Shown here in pieces: positions 9,749 to 18,448 of a stretch of DNA of 64,000 nt (positions are counted from its first letter, which is position 1; every line of letters begins with the position of its first letter). Source of the stretch: JAVJSD01 sp040219575 (GTDB taxonomy: Bacteria > Planctomycetota > Planctomycetia > Pirellulales > Pirellulaceae). Under the pieces are notes generated by a model. That model saw nothing but the letters and a program-made list of their open reading frames with translations. It ran no database searches and was not told the origin of the DNA. The stretch covers positions 186,001 to 250,000 of the forward strand of contig JAVJSD010000013.1 of assembly GCA_040219575.1 (NCBI GenBank), read 5' to 3'. Both the position numbers and the translations under genes were made by a program.

Positions 9749-9817
9749 GACGCCCGCCCGGTATTCACCCTGGACGATTTCCTTCACTTTTACCTTTTGC
9801 CTTTCTACTTTTGCCTT
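9665..9817. repeat. Perfect 29-bp inverted repeat of a pyrimidine-rich 'text-like' family
   Basis: The 29 bases at 9665-9693 are the exact reverse complement of 9789-9817; the motif is built from units such as CTTTTGCCTTT and TTTACC. The arms are about 95 bp apart. A diverged relative lies at 20930-20966. One arm is inside the signal-peptide codons of the peroxidase gene, the other in its upstream region. Confidence 0.85.
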
Positions 9818-10018
9818 GCCGACTGGCTTGTCGACCTGCAAGCCGGTTCCGATTAGACACTCCCTCGGCCTTCTGCTTTAATAATAGTTGGTTGCCAGCG
9901 ACGGTCCCACCCCGACGGACGGTGCGATTCTCGCCTGTTCGCGTCGGCACGTTGTACGAGTCCCGGCCACGCTTTCGGGACGCCTCCAGACGGCACAACC
10001 TGCTGAAAGAGCCCGCCC

Positions 10019-13000
10019 ATGATGCGAACCATTCCCTGTTGTTTGCTGCTGCTTTCGTTGGCCGCCGCCTCGCTGAGCGCCGCGGAACCCGACCCGGTCG
10101 ACTTCAACCGCGACATCCGGCCGCTGTTGTCCGACACCTGCTACCGCTGCCACGGTCCCGACGAGGGCCAACGGCAGACGAGCATGCGGCTGGACACCCA
10201 CGAGGGCGCTTTCGGCGAGACGGACGAGGGCGGCAAAGCGATCGTCGCCGGCGATCGCAAGGCAAGCGTGCTGTATCAGCGGATCACCTCCGACGACGCC
10301 GACCTGCGCATGCCGCCGGCCGACAGCGGCAAGTCGCTCTCGCCCGAGCAAATCGAACTTGTTGGCCGCTGGATCGATCAAGGCGCGCCTTGGCGCGGGC
10401 ATTGGTCGTTCATCAAACCGGAGCGGCCGGAGTTGCCGAAGCTTGCAGGCGACACCGCCGGTCTGAACGCCATCGACTTTTTCGCACGGGCGCGGCTCGA
10501 ACGCGAGAGGCTCGCCCCTTCGAAGGAAGCACGAAAGACGACGCTGATTCGCCGCGTGACGTTCGATCTCACCGGCCTGCCGCCGACGCTCGCGGAAGTC
10601 GACGCCTTTTTGGCCGATGATTCTCCCGGCGCCTACGAGCGAGTCGTCGATCGCCTATTGAACTCGCCGCGCTACGGCGAACACATGGCGCGGTACTGGC
10701 TCGATGCGGCCCGCTACGGCGACACCCACGGCCTGCACCTGGACAACGAGCGTTCGATCTGGCCGTATCGCGACTGGGTGATCGACGCCTTCAACGCGAA
10801 CAAGCCATTCGACGAGTTCACGATTGAACAACTGGCGGGCGACCTGCTGCCGAATCCCACGCGCGATCAGCTGGTGGCCACCGGTTTCAACCGCTGCAAC
10901 GTCACCACCAGCGAGGGCGGTTCGATCGCCGAGGAGTACCGTGTGCGGTACGCCGTCGATCGTGTGGAAACGACGTCAACCGTCTGGCTCGGGCTGACGA
11001 TGGGCTGCGCCGTTTGCCACGAACACAAGTTCGACCCTTTCGAGCAGCAGGAGTTCTATCAGCTGTTCGCCTACTTCGCGAACACCCAAGACCGGGCGAT
11101 GGACGGCAACGCCCTGTTGCCTCCCCCGACCCTGAAATTGCCCACGCCGGAGCAAGAATCCACGTTGGCGGATCTGCGGAAGTCGCTCGCGCCGATCGAA
11201 AAGCAGATCAAGGAGGAGCTGGCGAAGATCGAGTATGTCGATTCGGAGAAAGACGCAAAGCCCGGCAAGCGCGAGCCCCAAGAGTACGTGTGGATTGAAG
11301 ATGAGCTTCCCCCGGGCGCCAAGCCGGCGGGCAACTCGCCCTGGAGGTTCGTCAGTAAGACCGAAGGCGAAGTGTTCAGCGGCGACAAAGCCAGCACGCG
11401 CAGCGCCGAGGGGCTGAGTCAGCACTTCTTCACGGCCGCCTCCCCCGAATTGGAGATCGGCCCGGGCGACACGCTGTTCGCTTACGTTTATCTCGATCCA
11501 GAGAACCCGCCCCGCGAAATCATGCTGCAGTTCAACGACGGCAGTTGGGACCATCGCGCCTACTGGGGCGAAAACCTGATCGAATGGGGAACCGAAGGCG
11601 CCGTCAGCCGCGTGGCGATGGGCTCGCTCCCGGAAACCGGCCAGTGGGTCCGCTTGGAAGTGCCCGCGGCCAAGGTGGGACTCAAGCCCGGCAGCCGCGT
11701 CGCCGGTTGGGCGTTCACGCAGTTCGACGGCAAGGTGTACTGGGACAAAGCGGGCGTGGTGACGCGAAATCCCAAGGGACTCGAACGGCGAAGTCTGGCG
11801 GTGTGGGCCAAGGCGCATCGCGGCGACAAGGACCTGCCTCGCGAGATTCTCGACATCGCCAAGCTCGACGACGACAAGCGCAACGAAGCGCAGCAAGCCA
11901 AACTTACGAACTACTTCGTCGAACATGTCTACGAAGATGCTCGCGACGTTTTTCAGCCGCTGCACAAACAACGCGAGCAAATCACCAAACAGATCGAGGC
12001 CATTGAGAAGGACATCCCCAACACGCTGGTGATGGCCGAAAAGACCAGCGATCGCGTGCCGACCTACGTGCTGTTGCGCGGGCAATACGACAAGCCCGAC
12101 AAGGAGCAGCAAGTCGAGCCGGCCGTGCCCGAGGCCCTGCACGATCTACCCGCCGAGGCGACGCCCGACCGCTTGGGTCTGGCGAAGTGGATTGTCTCAC
12201 CCGACAACCCGCTGACGGCCCGAGTGACCGTGAATCGCTTCTGGCAGCGTTACTTCGGCGTGGGACTGGTGAAGACCGCCGAGGACTTTGGCTCGCAGGG
12301 CGAGTGGCCGTCGCATCCGGCGCTGCTGGACTGGCTGGCGGTCGAGTTCATCGAGAGCGGCTGGGACGTGAAGCACATGCAGAAGTTGATCGTGATGTCG
12401 GCCGCCTATCGGCAATCGTCGCGGGTGACTCCGGAGCTTGTCGCCCGTGATCCCGAGAACCGGCTGTTGGCGCGCGGTCCTCGTTTTCGTTTCGACGCCG
12501 AGACGGTCCGCGACAACGCCCTGGCGCTGAGCGGTTTGCTGGTCGAGCAGATCGGCGGCGAGAGCGTCAAGCCGTATCAGCCGGCAGGCCTTTGGAAGGC
12601 GGTCGGCTACACCAACAGCAACACGGCCAACTTCAAACAAGACCACGGCGACGCGCTCTATCGCCGCAGCATGTACATCTTCTGGAAACGCACCTCGCCG
12701 CCGCCCACGATGTCGATCTTCGACGCTCCTTCGCGGGAAGCATGCACCGTCGCCCGGGCTCGCACCAACACGCCGCTGCAGGCGCTGGTGCTGATGAACG
12801 ACGTGCAGTTCGTGGAAGCAGCCCGGCACTTCGCCCAGCGGGCGATGCGCGAAGGGGGAGAGACCGACGAGGAGCGGGCCACGTGGGCCTTCCGCCTGGC
12901 GACTTCCCGCGCGCCCGACGCAGACGAATTGAAGACGCTGCTGGCGACGTACCACGCCCACCTGGCCGAGTACCAGGCGAACGAGGAGGCCGCCCGGAAG

Positions 13001-13117
13001 CTGTTGTCGCAAGGCGAGTCGCCGCGCGACGAGAGTTTGCCCGTCGCCGAGCAAGCCGCCTGGACGATGCTGTGCAGCTTGATTTTGAATCTGAACGAGA
13101 CCGTGACGAAGGGCTAG
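10019..13117 (+). CDS. Planctomycete cytochrome PSCyt1-DUF1549-DUF1553 protein
   Basis: A 1032-residue exported protein with the standard planctomycete architecture. It has a signal peptide (residues 1-22), a PSCyt1 c-type haem site CYRCHGPDEG (41-50), DUF1549/PSCyt2 (about 150-352, ending with a second haem-like motif CAVCHEHKFDPF, 330-341), a central insert rich in beta strands (about 420-600, resembling a concanavalin/laminin-G-like lectin fold) and DUF1553/PSD1 (about 715-990, with ASREACTVARARTNTPLQAL-type text). The family is expanded in Planctomycetes and is usually encoded next to a DUF1501 protein; roles in polysaccharide handling or electron transfer are suggested but unproven. Here the expected DUF1501 partner is 2.2 kb downstream instead of adjacent, because three unrelated genes lie between. 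The ATG follows GAAAGAG-type sequence. Confidence 0.93.
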   Translation: MMRTIPCCLLLLSLAAASLSAAEPDPVDFNRDIRPLLSDTCYRCHGPDEGQRQTSMRLDTHEGAFGETDEGGKAIVAGDRKASVLYQRITSDDADLRMPPADSGKSLSPEQIELVGRWIDQGAPWRGHWSFIKPERPELPKLAGDTAGLNAIDFFARARLERERLAPSKEARKTTLIRRVTFDLTGLPPTLAEVDAFLADDSPGAYERVVDRLLNSPRYGEHMARYWLDAARYGDTHGLHLDNERSIWPYRDWVIDAFNANKPFDEFTIEQLAGDLLPNPTRDQLVATGFNRCNVTTSEGGSIAEEYRVRYAVDRVETTSTVWLGLTMGCAVCHEHKFDPFEQQEFYQLFAYFANTQDRAMDGNALLPPPTLKLPTPEQESTLADLRKSLAPIEKQIKEELAKIEYVDSEKDAKPGKREPQEYVWIEDELPPGAKPAGNSPWRFVSKTEGEVFSGDKASTRSAEGLSQHFFTAASPELEIGPGDTLFAYVYLDPENPPREIMLQFNDGSWDHRAYWGENLIEWGTEGAVSRVAMGSLPETGQWVRLEVPAAKVGLKPGSRVAGWAFTQFDGKVYWDKAGVVTRNPKGLERRSLAVWAKAHRGDKDLPREILDIAKLDDDKRNEAQQAKLTNYFVEHVYEDARDVFQPLHKQREQITKQIEAIEKDIPNTLVMAEKTSDRVPTYVLLRGQYDKPDKEQQVEPAVPEALHDLPAEATPDRLGLAKWIVSPDNPLTARVTVNRFWQRYFGVGLVKTAEDFGSQGEWPSHPALLDWLAVEFIESGWDVKHMQKLIVMSAAYRQSSRVTPELVARDPENRLLARGPRFRFDAETVRDNALALSGLLVEQIGGESVKPYQPAGLWKAVGYTNSNTANFKQDHGDALYRRSMYIFWKRTSPPPTMSIFDAPSREACTVARARTNTPLQALVLMNDVQFVEAARHFAQRAMREGGETDEERATWAFRLATSRAPDADELKTLLATYHAHLAEYQANEEAARKLLSQGESPRDESLPVAEQAAWTMLCSLILNLNETVTKG

Positions 13118-13167
13118 TAGCCGACGCTGCCGGCGTCGGCGAGCACAATCGATCAACATGACGCCCC

Positions 13168-13296
13168 GAGCCGCGGGGTATGTCCGGCATGTCCCCGCGC
13201 AGGCGACGATTGGCACACGCATAGCGAAGAGAGTATGACTTAGAAGGCGGACAAGATGGCGACCGCCGATTAGCGCGGGGATAAACACCGCGGCTC
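13168..13296. repeat. Inverted-pair element, copy A
   Basis: The left part GAGCCGCGGGG...TCCCCGCGC, followed by AGGCGACGATTGGCACACGC, is paired with the inverted GCGCGGGGATAAACACCGCG at 13273-13292. The same arrangement, including the gCGATTGG(C/T)ACACGC extension, recurs at 39680-39857, and without that extension at 54233-54400. It sits exactly at the upstream edge of the gene block that separates the DUF1553 and DUF1501 genes. Confidence 0.7.
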
Positions 13297-13317
13297 CTGA
13301 ATCGTAGCGATGAAGCG

Positions 13318-14130
13318 ATGCATAGTCCTTTTCCAGGCATGGATCCGTATCTCGAAGCCCATTGGGGCGACGTGCATGCGCGGCTGGTGACGCATGCCTC
13401 GGAGATGCTCCAGTCCGTGCTGCCCCGCGATTTGAGAGCGCGGGTCGAGGAACGCGTGTTTGTCGAATCCACCCTCGGCCGACAAAGGAGCGTGGCGCCC
13501 GACGTTCGCGTCGTGGAGCGCCCGCAGCGGACGGCGGCCGCAGGGGATGCCGGCGCCGGTGTAGGAATCGCCCAACCGCTGATCGTTCACGTGCCGGATG
13601 AGCCGATCACGCAGGGTTTCATTGAAATCCGCGAAGCGGGCGGCGAGCGGGTGATCTCCGTCATCGAATTCCTGAGTTTGTCGAACAAGCTCCCAGGCGA
13701 GGGACAGGAGTTGTACCTCCGCAAGCAGCACGAACTCAAACAGGCGGGCGTAAGCCTGGTGGAGATCGACCTGTTGCGAGAGGGACAGCGCGTGCTTTCG
13801 GTTCCGCAATCGTCGATCCCCATTGAACACCGAACGCTCTACCAGATCAGCGTGCGTCGCGGTTGGCATCCCTTGGAAGTGGAGTTCTACAGCGCGGGAT
13901 TGCGAGAGCGGCTTCCGGTTATTCCGGTGTCCCTGCGCGAGACCGACAACGACGCGCCGCTCGACCTGCAGACGCTGCTTGAGCGCTGCTACACGGGCGG
14001 CGGCTACGACGACCTGAACTACACCGTGGAGCCCGATCCGTTGCTTTCCGACGACGATGCGGCTTGGGCGGATAGGTTGCTCCAAAAGCAAGGTTTTTGC
14101 CGGAAAGCTCCGCCGGCAACGGAAGGATGA
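13318..14130 (+). CDS. DUF4058 family protein
   Basis: A 270-residue soluble protein that begins MHSPFPGMDPYLEAHWGDVH, the signature opening of DUF4058 (FPGMDPYLE followed by W..VH). It continues with the family's RVEERVFVES, PDVRVVER, FIEIREAGGERVISVIEFLS and VEIDLLREG stretches. The spacing of acidic residues (PDV..VVE, IEIRE, VIEFLS, VEIDLLR) is reminiscent of a restriction-endonuclease-like (PD-(D/E)xK) core, as in Uma2-type proteins, but this comparison is my inference. The family is abundant in cyanobacteria and planctomycetes; its function is unknown. It lies 6 bp upstream of the next gene, so the two may be co-transcribed. Confidence 0.85.
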   Translation: MHSPFPGMDPYLEAHWGDVHARLVTHASEMLQSVLPRDLRARVEERVFVESTLGRQRSVAPDVRVVERPQRTAAAGDAGAGVGIAQPLIVHVPDEPITQGFIEIREAGGERVISVIEFLSLSNKLPGEGQELYLRKQHELKQAGVSLVEIDLLREGQRVLSVPQSSIPIEHRTLYQISVRRGWHPLEVEFYSAGLRERLPVIPVSLRETDNDAPLDLQTLLERCYTGGGYDDLNYTVEPDPLLSDDDAAWADRLLQKQGFCRKAPPATEG

Positions 14131-14136
14131 AGCGCC

Positions 14137-14820
14137 ATGGCCAACATTGTGAGGGATCGGATTGTCTACGACGAGCGGCTTACCGAACAGGAAGTTGAAG
14201 TCTTGGAGTCGCGATCAGGCGTGTTCCTTGCTGCAGTCTTGAGCATGGACCAGATGTACTGGACGTTCGTCGAAGATGCGAGGCGGAGGCGCTACTACCA
14301 ATTCAAAAAGAACGCGGATCGATCGCAGTGTTTTGTCGAACTGACGTTGGACGAGATAGGCTCACTTGACGACGAAGATATTAAACGCATCATCATTTTC
14401 CATGAACGCCCGTGTATCGATGTAGAACGAAGGGTTGAGAAATGGATTCAAAGACTGAACTCACTGTACACGGACATTCACGAATGGATTCAGGAACGCC
14501 CTGACTGGGAGGCGACCGTTTCCGCTATTCGCCAGCAGGATGAGCAATTGATGCGTCAGCGCGGCGTCGCCCCACGCGATGTACCTTCGCTGACACTAGA
14601 GTGTGGGGAGAGGTCAATTCTGTTCCGGCCCAGCGCCCTATTCGTCGTAGGGGCGAATGGGCGCGTTGATGTCATTGGCGCGAACTGGCAACGGATTCTC
14701 ATTGATCTGTCATCGGATGACTCAGATCGTCGCGATTGGCGAATTGTTCAGCCGAATCGCAGGGTGGAAATGCAGGTGTTTGACAAGGCGCTGCTCTTCG
14801 AGTTGCTGGACGAGGGATGA
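14137..14820 (+). CDS. Unknown protein, upstream partner of a HEPN protein
   Basis: A 227-residue soluble protein not recognised as a known family. The N-terminal part (about residues 15-95) alternates strands and helices. Residues 90-145 are helical with several Trp (RRVEKWIQRLNSLY, IHEWIQERPDWEATV). The C-terminal part (about 148-225) has a strand-rich motif (SLTLECGERSILFRPSALFVV then GANGRVDVIG and a terminal FDKALLFELLDEG). The next gene starts 1 bp after its stop. Codon use is visibly less GC-rich than the neighbours, which suggests recent acquisition. In a two-gene unit with a HEPN RNase-like protein, the larger upstream partner could be an antitoxin or a target-recognition subunit; this is inference. 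Confidence 0.7.
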   Translation: MANIVRDRIVYDERLTEQEVEVLESRSGVFLAAVLSMDQMYWTFVEDARRRRYYQFKKNADRSQCFVELTLDEIGSLDDEDIKRIIIFHERPCIDVERRVEKWIQRLNSLYTDIHEWIQERPDWEATVSAIRQQDEQLMRQRGVAPRDVPSLTLECGERSILFRPSALFVVGANGRVDVIGANWQRILIDLSSDDSDRRDWRIVQPNRRVEMQVFDKALLFELLDEG

Positions 14821-14821
14821 A

Positions 14822-15271
14822 GTGAAGTCATTCAGCGCCATCCTCCGTGCCTATGTTTCGATCGACGGTCGCCTCGCGCGAGAGGAGGCGGCGGCGAGTA
14901 ATGCGCGGGATCGAAAACGTCTTGCTGGAATGCGAATCCTGAACGACCAAGCATATTTCGTAATTATTTTCGCTCAGTTCGAGGACTATATAAAGAATCG
15001 CTGCCGAAGGCTAATTGATCGCAAGACGTCTTCGCCCAATTGGGTGCTGCGAAGGGCATGGGACCTAATTGATGTGAATCGTTTGAGTTTCATGCGGCAG
15101 GTTGCGTTATTGATCGACAGAGCAAGCGCAGACTATGGCAAAGTCAAGAGCTACTATGACATCCGTTGTGACATCGCTCATGGGACCGTGTATTCGGCAA
15201 TGCCGATCGCAGTACCACATGCCGCCAGCGATTTTCAGTCGATTTCACGAAGAGTTATGCGAAGAGTGTAG
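14822..15271 (+). CDS. HEPN-domain protein, probable RNase or toxin-like component
   Basis: A 149-residue all-helical protein. The start is the GTG at 14822, one base after the upstream stop; no ATG gives a better fit. The diagnostic HEPN motif Rx4-6H is present near the C-terminus as RCDIAH (R115, H120), followed by Gly, and the preceding helix YFVIIFAQFEDYIKNRCRRL resembles the first long helix of MAE_28990-type or RiboL-PSP-type HEPN proteins. In active HEPN RNases this R and H form the catalytic site in a dimer. Codons such as ATA, ATT and CTA make it look foreign in this GC-rich genome. A toxin, an abortive-infection RNase or a non-catalytic HEPN are all possible; the RNase call rests on the motif only. 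Confidence 0.7.
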   Translation: MKSFSAILRAYVSIDGRLAREEAAASNARDRKRLAGMRILNDQAYFVIIFAQFEDYIKNRCRRLIDRKTSSPNWVLRRAWDLIDVNRLSFMRQVALLIDRASADYGKVKSYYDIRCDIAHGTVYSAMPIAVPHAASDFQSISRRVMRRV

Positions 15272-15334
15272 TTGCTGCAGCACAGGATGGATTGCCCTTG
15301 CAGCAAAACAGGCTACATCCCGATCGAGGTAGAA

Positions 15335-16819
15335 ATGCTGAACCCACCGAACGAACACGCACTGCAGCTCACCCGACGCCACTTCTTCGGCCGCACGGCG
15401 ACCGGCATCGGCACGGCGGCGCTGGCGTCGCTGCTCAATCCAGCGCTGCTTTCCGCCGGCGAGAGCGACGCGGGCCGATCGCGCGTCGTCGAGGGTGAGC
15501 CGGGCGTGTTGAAGTCGACGCACTTCAAGCCGACCGCCAAGCGGATCATCTACCTGTTCATGTCCGGCGCGCCGTCGCAACTCGATCTCTACGACCACAA
15601 GCCGAAGATGATCGACATGTTCGACAAGGACCTGCCGGATTCCGTCGTCAACGGCCAGCGGTTCACGACCATGACCTCAGGGCAGAAGCGGTTTCCCATC
15701 GCGCCCTCGCTGTTCAAGTTCCAGCAGCACGGCAAGTCGGGCGCCTGGCTCAGCGAACTGCTGCCGCACACGGCGGAAGTCGCCGACGACATCGCCTTCA
15801 TCAAGACCGTCAACACCGAGGCCATCAACCACGACCCGGCCATCACTTACATTCAAACGGGCAGCCAACTGCCGGGACGCCCCAGCCTGGGCGCGTGGCT
15901 GTCGTACGGATTGGGCAGCATGAACCGCGACCTGCCGGCGTTCGTGGTGCTGCACGCCACCTGGAGCGCCAAACGGGCGGCCCAGGCGTTGTACTCAAGG
16001 CTGTGGGGGAGCGGCTTCTTGCCCTCGCGGCATCAGGGCGTGTCGCTGCGTTCGATCGGCGATCCGGTGTTGTACCTCTCAAACCCCGACGGCGTGAGCG
16101 AGAAGACGCGCCGCACGATGCTCGACGCGTTGGCCTCGCTCAACAAGAAGCAGTTCGACGAGATCGGCGATCCGGAGATCAACACCCGCATCGCGCAGTA
16201 CGAGATGGCGTACCGCATGCAGTCGTCGGTTCCCGAACTGACCGACATCAGCGACGAGCCGCAGCACGTGCTCGACATGTACGGCCCAGACGTCACCAAG
16301 CCGGGCACCTTCGCCGCCTCGTGCCTGCTGGCGCGGCGGATGGCGGAGCGCGACGTGCGGTTCGTGCAGGTGTTCATCCGCGGCTGGGATCAACACGGCA
16401 ACCTGCCCGGCGACATCCGTCTGCAATGCGGCGACGTCGACCAACCGCAGGCGGCGCTGATCAAGGACCTCAAGCAGCGCGGCATGCTCGACGACACGCT
16501 GGTGGTCTGGGGCGGCGAATTCGGCCGCACGATCTACTGCCAGGGCGCCTTATCGAAAACGAACTACGGCCGTGACCACCATCCGCGCTGCTTCACGGTC
16601 TGGATGGCCGGCGGCGGCGTAAAGCCCGGCGTCACCTACGGCCAGACCGACGATTTCAGCTACAACGTGGTCGAGAACCCGGTGCACATCCACGACCTGA
16701 ACGCCACACTGCTGCACTGCCTGGGCATCAACCACGAGCGGCTGACGTTCCGCTTTCAAGGGCGGGACTTCCGCCTGACCGACGTGCACGGCAAGGTGGT
16801 GAAGGACGTGCTGTTGTAG
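15335..16819 (+). CDS. DUF1501 family exported protein (Tat substrate)
   Basis: A 494-residue protein of the alkaline-phosphatase/sulfatase-like DUF1501 family, common in Planctomycetes as the partner of DUF1549/DUF1553 cytochromes. The ATG at 15335 is chosen because a GAGG site precedes it and because it places the twin-arginine signal TRRHFFGRTATG at residues 13-24. Family text is seen throughout: IYLFMSGAPSQLDLYDHKP, TVNTEAINHDPA, QTGSQLPGRPSLGAWLSYGL, ARRMAERDVRFVQVF, GWDQHGNL, VVWGGEFGRT, GRDHHPRCFTVWMAGGG. The frame is open further upstream to 15272 but the extra residues are not family-like. It is probably folded in the cytoplasm and exported by Tat. Function unknown. Confidence 0.93.
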   Translation: MLNPPNEHALQLTRRHFFGRTATGIGTAALASLLNPALLSAGESDAGRSRVVEGEPGVLKSTHFKPTAKRIIYLFMSGAPSQLDLYDHKPKMIDMFDKDLPDSVVNGQRFTTMTSGQKRFPIAPSLFKFQQHGKSGAWLSELLPHTAEVADDIAFIKTVNTEAINHDPAITYIQTGSQLPGRPSLGAWLSYGLGSMNRDLPAFVVLHATWSAKRAAQALYSRLWGSGFLPSRHQGVSLRSIGDPVLYLSNPDGVSEKTRRTMLDALASLNKKQFDEIGDPEINTRIAQYEMAYRMQSSVPELTDISDEPQHVLDMYGPDVTKPGTFAASCLLARRMAERDVRFVQVFIRGWDQHGNLPGDIRLQCGDVDQPQAALIKDLKQRGMLDDTLVVWGGEFGRTIYCQGALSKTNYGRDHHPRCFTVWMAGGGVKPGVTYGQTDDFSYNVVENPVHIHDLNATLLHCLGINHERLTFRFQGRDFRLTDVHGKVVKDVLL

Positions 16820-16830
16820 TCGAGCGCAGG

Positions 16831-16856
16831 CCGGAACGAGCGGAGCGCGGTTCCGG
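16831..16856. repeat. Palindromic hairpin between convergent genes
   Basis: CCGGAAC (16831-16837) pairs with GTTCCGG (16850-16856). It lies between the stops of the DUF1501 gene and the convergent lipoprotein gene. It has no T-tract, so it is either a Rho-assisted end signal or a copy of an intergenic palindrome family (a similar CTCGTTCCGG piece lies near 38047). Confidence 0.5.
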
Positions 16857-16939
16857 CAGTGATTTTCCGGCGGTGACATTCCGGCTGCGCTGTGCACGAT
16901 GCAAACGATGCGTCGCCCGATCCGACTACGGCGATCAGA

Positions 16940-18448
16940 TTACGGTTCAATGCCCAGGCTGCGCTGATACGCATCCCGCTGCATGTCGCGGCCGATCGAG
17001 TCGGTAATTTCCTCCCACTTGGCCGCCGCCTCGCGGAGCGCTGCGTCCGCCTTCTTTTCGCCGGCGATGACCGCATGCACCGCCTCGTCGAGGGCGGCCA
17101 GATAGCGACCGCGGCCGGGAATCCGCACCGAGAACAACGGCGTCACGCGGAGATGCGTTTGCGTCGTCACCTCGCGATACGAATCGGCGGCGCCGCCGTC
17201 GAGCGCCTCGTCGATCCAAATCGGCGGATTGCCCAACTGGCTGGAGCGATAGAGCGTCGTGGCCTTGCTCGAAGGTGAAATCTCGTGCGTGGCGTTCTCC
17301 TTCTGCGACGACAACCACGAAAGTACGCGGGCCGCCGTCAGCCTCCGCGGCGAGTCCTTCACCACCGAGCCCATGCGTCCCGCCACGGAGAGCAACGGCA
17401 CGCGGCGGTCTTCGTCGTCGGTGCGCGAGTGCCAGGCGCCGCGAAAGTCGAACACCTGCTCCGAGCCGGGAAGCTCCGCGAAGCGGACGGGGAAGCGAAC
17501 CGCTTCGATCAAGGCGTCGTCGCCCTCGCCGAGGGCATGCGTCGGCCAGCAGACAGCCATCGCCGCCCGGCCTCGAAGCAATTCCCGACGCGCGTCGTGG
17601 GGCGTCATCGTCACGGCGTCTTTCGGCCCGAGCTTCGCCGCCGCGGCCAATTCTTCCAGCGCGCGGACGAACGGCTCCTGGTCGATGTAGGGTTTCATCG
17701 ACAGGTAATCGAACAGCGTCGAATAGCGATTGCGCCGGCGCGCGTAGGGCGCCGCGCGGGCGAGCAGCATCTGCGACGCCCAACCGTCGCCGAGCGGTTC
17801 GACCACGCCATACCAGGGACCGTCGCTGGAAACGGCGTCGCCCAAGGCGTCGCGATCGGCGAGGCGCTCGGCAAGTTGCTGATACTCCTGCCAGGTCTGC
17901 GGCGGCTGGGCCTCGAGCTTCTCCAGCAGATCGGCCCGAACCATCAACATCAATTGCGGCGAACCGAGCGGCGCCGCCATCATCCGTTCCCCCCACATCG
18001 TCTCGTGCAGGCGGAGCAAGGCCAACAGGTCCGCGCGGGCCAGTTCCTGGCTGTCGACCGTGCTCTCGGGAAGCGGTTCGATCAACTCGCGCTCCGCGAG
18101 TTCGCCGATCAGGCCGGCGGGATAGATCACGGCGTCGGCGTCGAGCGGCGCGTCGCCCAGAATGTGCTCGGTTTCAAACTCCGCGGTGGTCTTCTGCACC
18201 ACGTCGAGTGGGCTTGCGGCATGCCCCAGCCACTCGCGCTGGATGGCCTCCGCCAGCGGCGCGTCGTCGATGATGAGCAACCGCACGGGATCGGTGGGGG
18301 GCGGGGTGACGATCTTCGGCTGGTCGCTTTGGGCGTCGCCGCCGGTTGTGGGAGAGAGATCGCACCCGCTCAGCGCAACGAGCAGTCCCGGCAGCAACAG
18401 CGCCGCGACGAGCGCGAAACGACGACAAGAAGTTGGGAAGTTCGCCAT
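16940..18448 (-). CDS. Extracellular solute-binding lipoprotein (ABC sugar-binding-like)
   Basis: A 502-residue lipoprotein. MANFPTSCRRFALVAALLLP is followed by the lipobox LSGC, so Cys is about residue 27; this fixes the start, since the longer open frame is Arg-rich and has no signal. The mature part resembles family 1 solute-binding proteins: VRLLIIDDAPLAEAIQREW, an 'ADAVIYPAGLIGELAERE' segment, PLGSPQLMLMVRADLLEKL, PQTWQEYQQLAERL, AMAVCWPTHAL and a C-terminal DEAVHAVIAGEKKADAAL. These normally deliver sugars to an ABC permease, but no permease or ATPase gene lies in this window. The gene is divergent from xylulokinase, with 325 bp between the starts, so a role in sugar sensing or uptake is plausible but unproven. 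Confidence 0.78.
   Translation of the reverse strand: MANFPTSCRRFALVAALLLPGLLVALSGCDLSPTTGGDAQSDQPKIVTPPPTDPVRLLIIDDAPLAEAIQREWLGHAASPLDVVQKTTAEFETEHILGDAPLDADAVIYPAGLIGELAERELIEPLPESTVDSQELARADLLALLRLHETMWGERMMAAPLGSPQLMLMVRADLLEKLEAQPPQTWQEYQQLAERLADRDALGDAVSSDGPWYGVVEPLGDGWASQMLLARAAPYARRRNRYSTLFDYLSMKPYIDQEPFVRALEELAAAAKLGPKDAVTMTPHDARRELLRGRAAMAVCWPTHALGEGDDALIEAVRFPVRFAELPGSEQVFDFRGAWHSRTDDEDRRVPLLSVAGRMGSVVKDSPRRLTAARVLSWLSSQKENATHEISPSSKATTLYRSSQLGNPPIWIDEALDGGAADSYREVTTQTHLRVTPLFSVRIPGRGRYLAALDEAVHAVIAGEKKADAALREAAAKWEEITDSIGRDMQRDAYQRSLGIEP

Noticed and set aside
10976..12142. Large minus-strand frame inside the DUF1553 gene
   Set aside because: Leu/Val/Arg-rich shadow of the plus-strand gene, which has haem and domain motifs.
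13300..15340. A prophage or integrative element around the HEPN genes
   Set aside because: No integrase, transposase or tRNA attachment site is visible; the block is only 2 kb. An insertion is still likely, but its mechanism is unknown.
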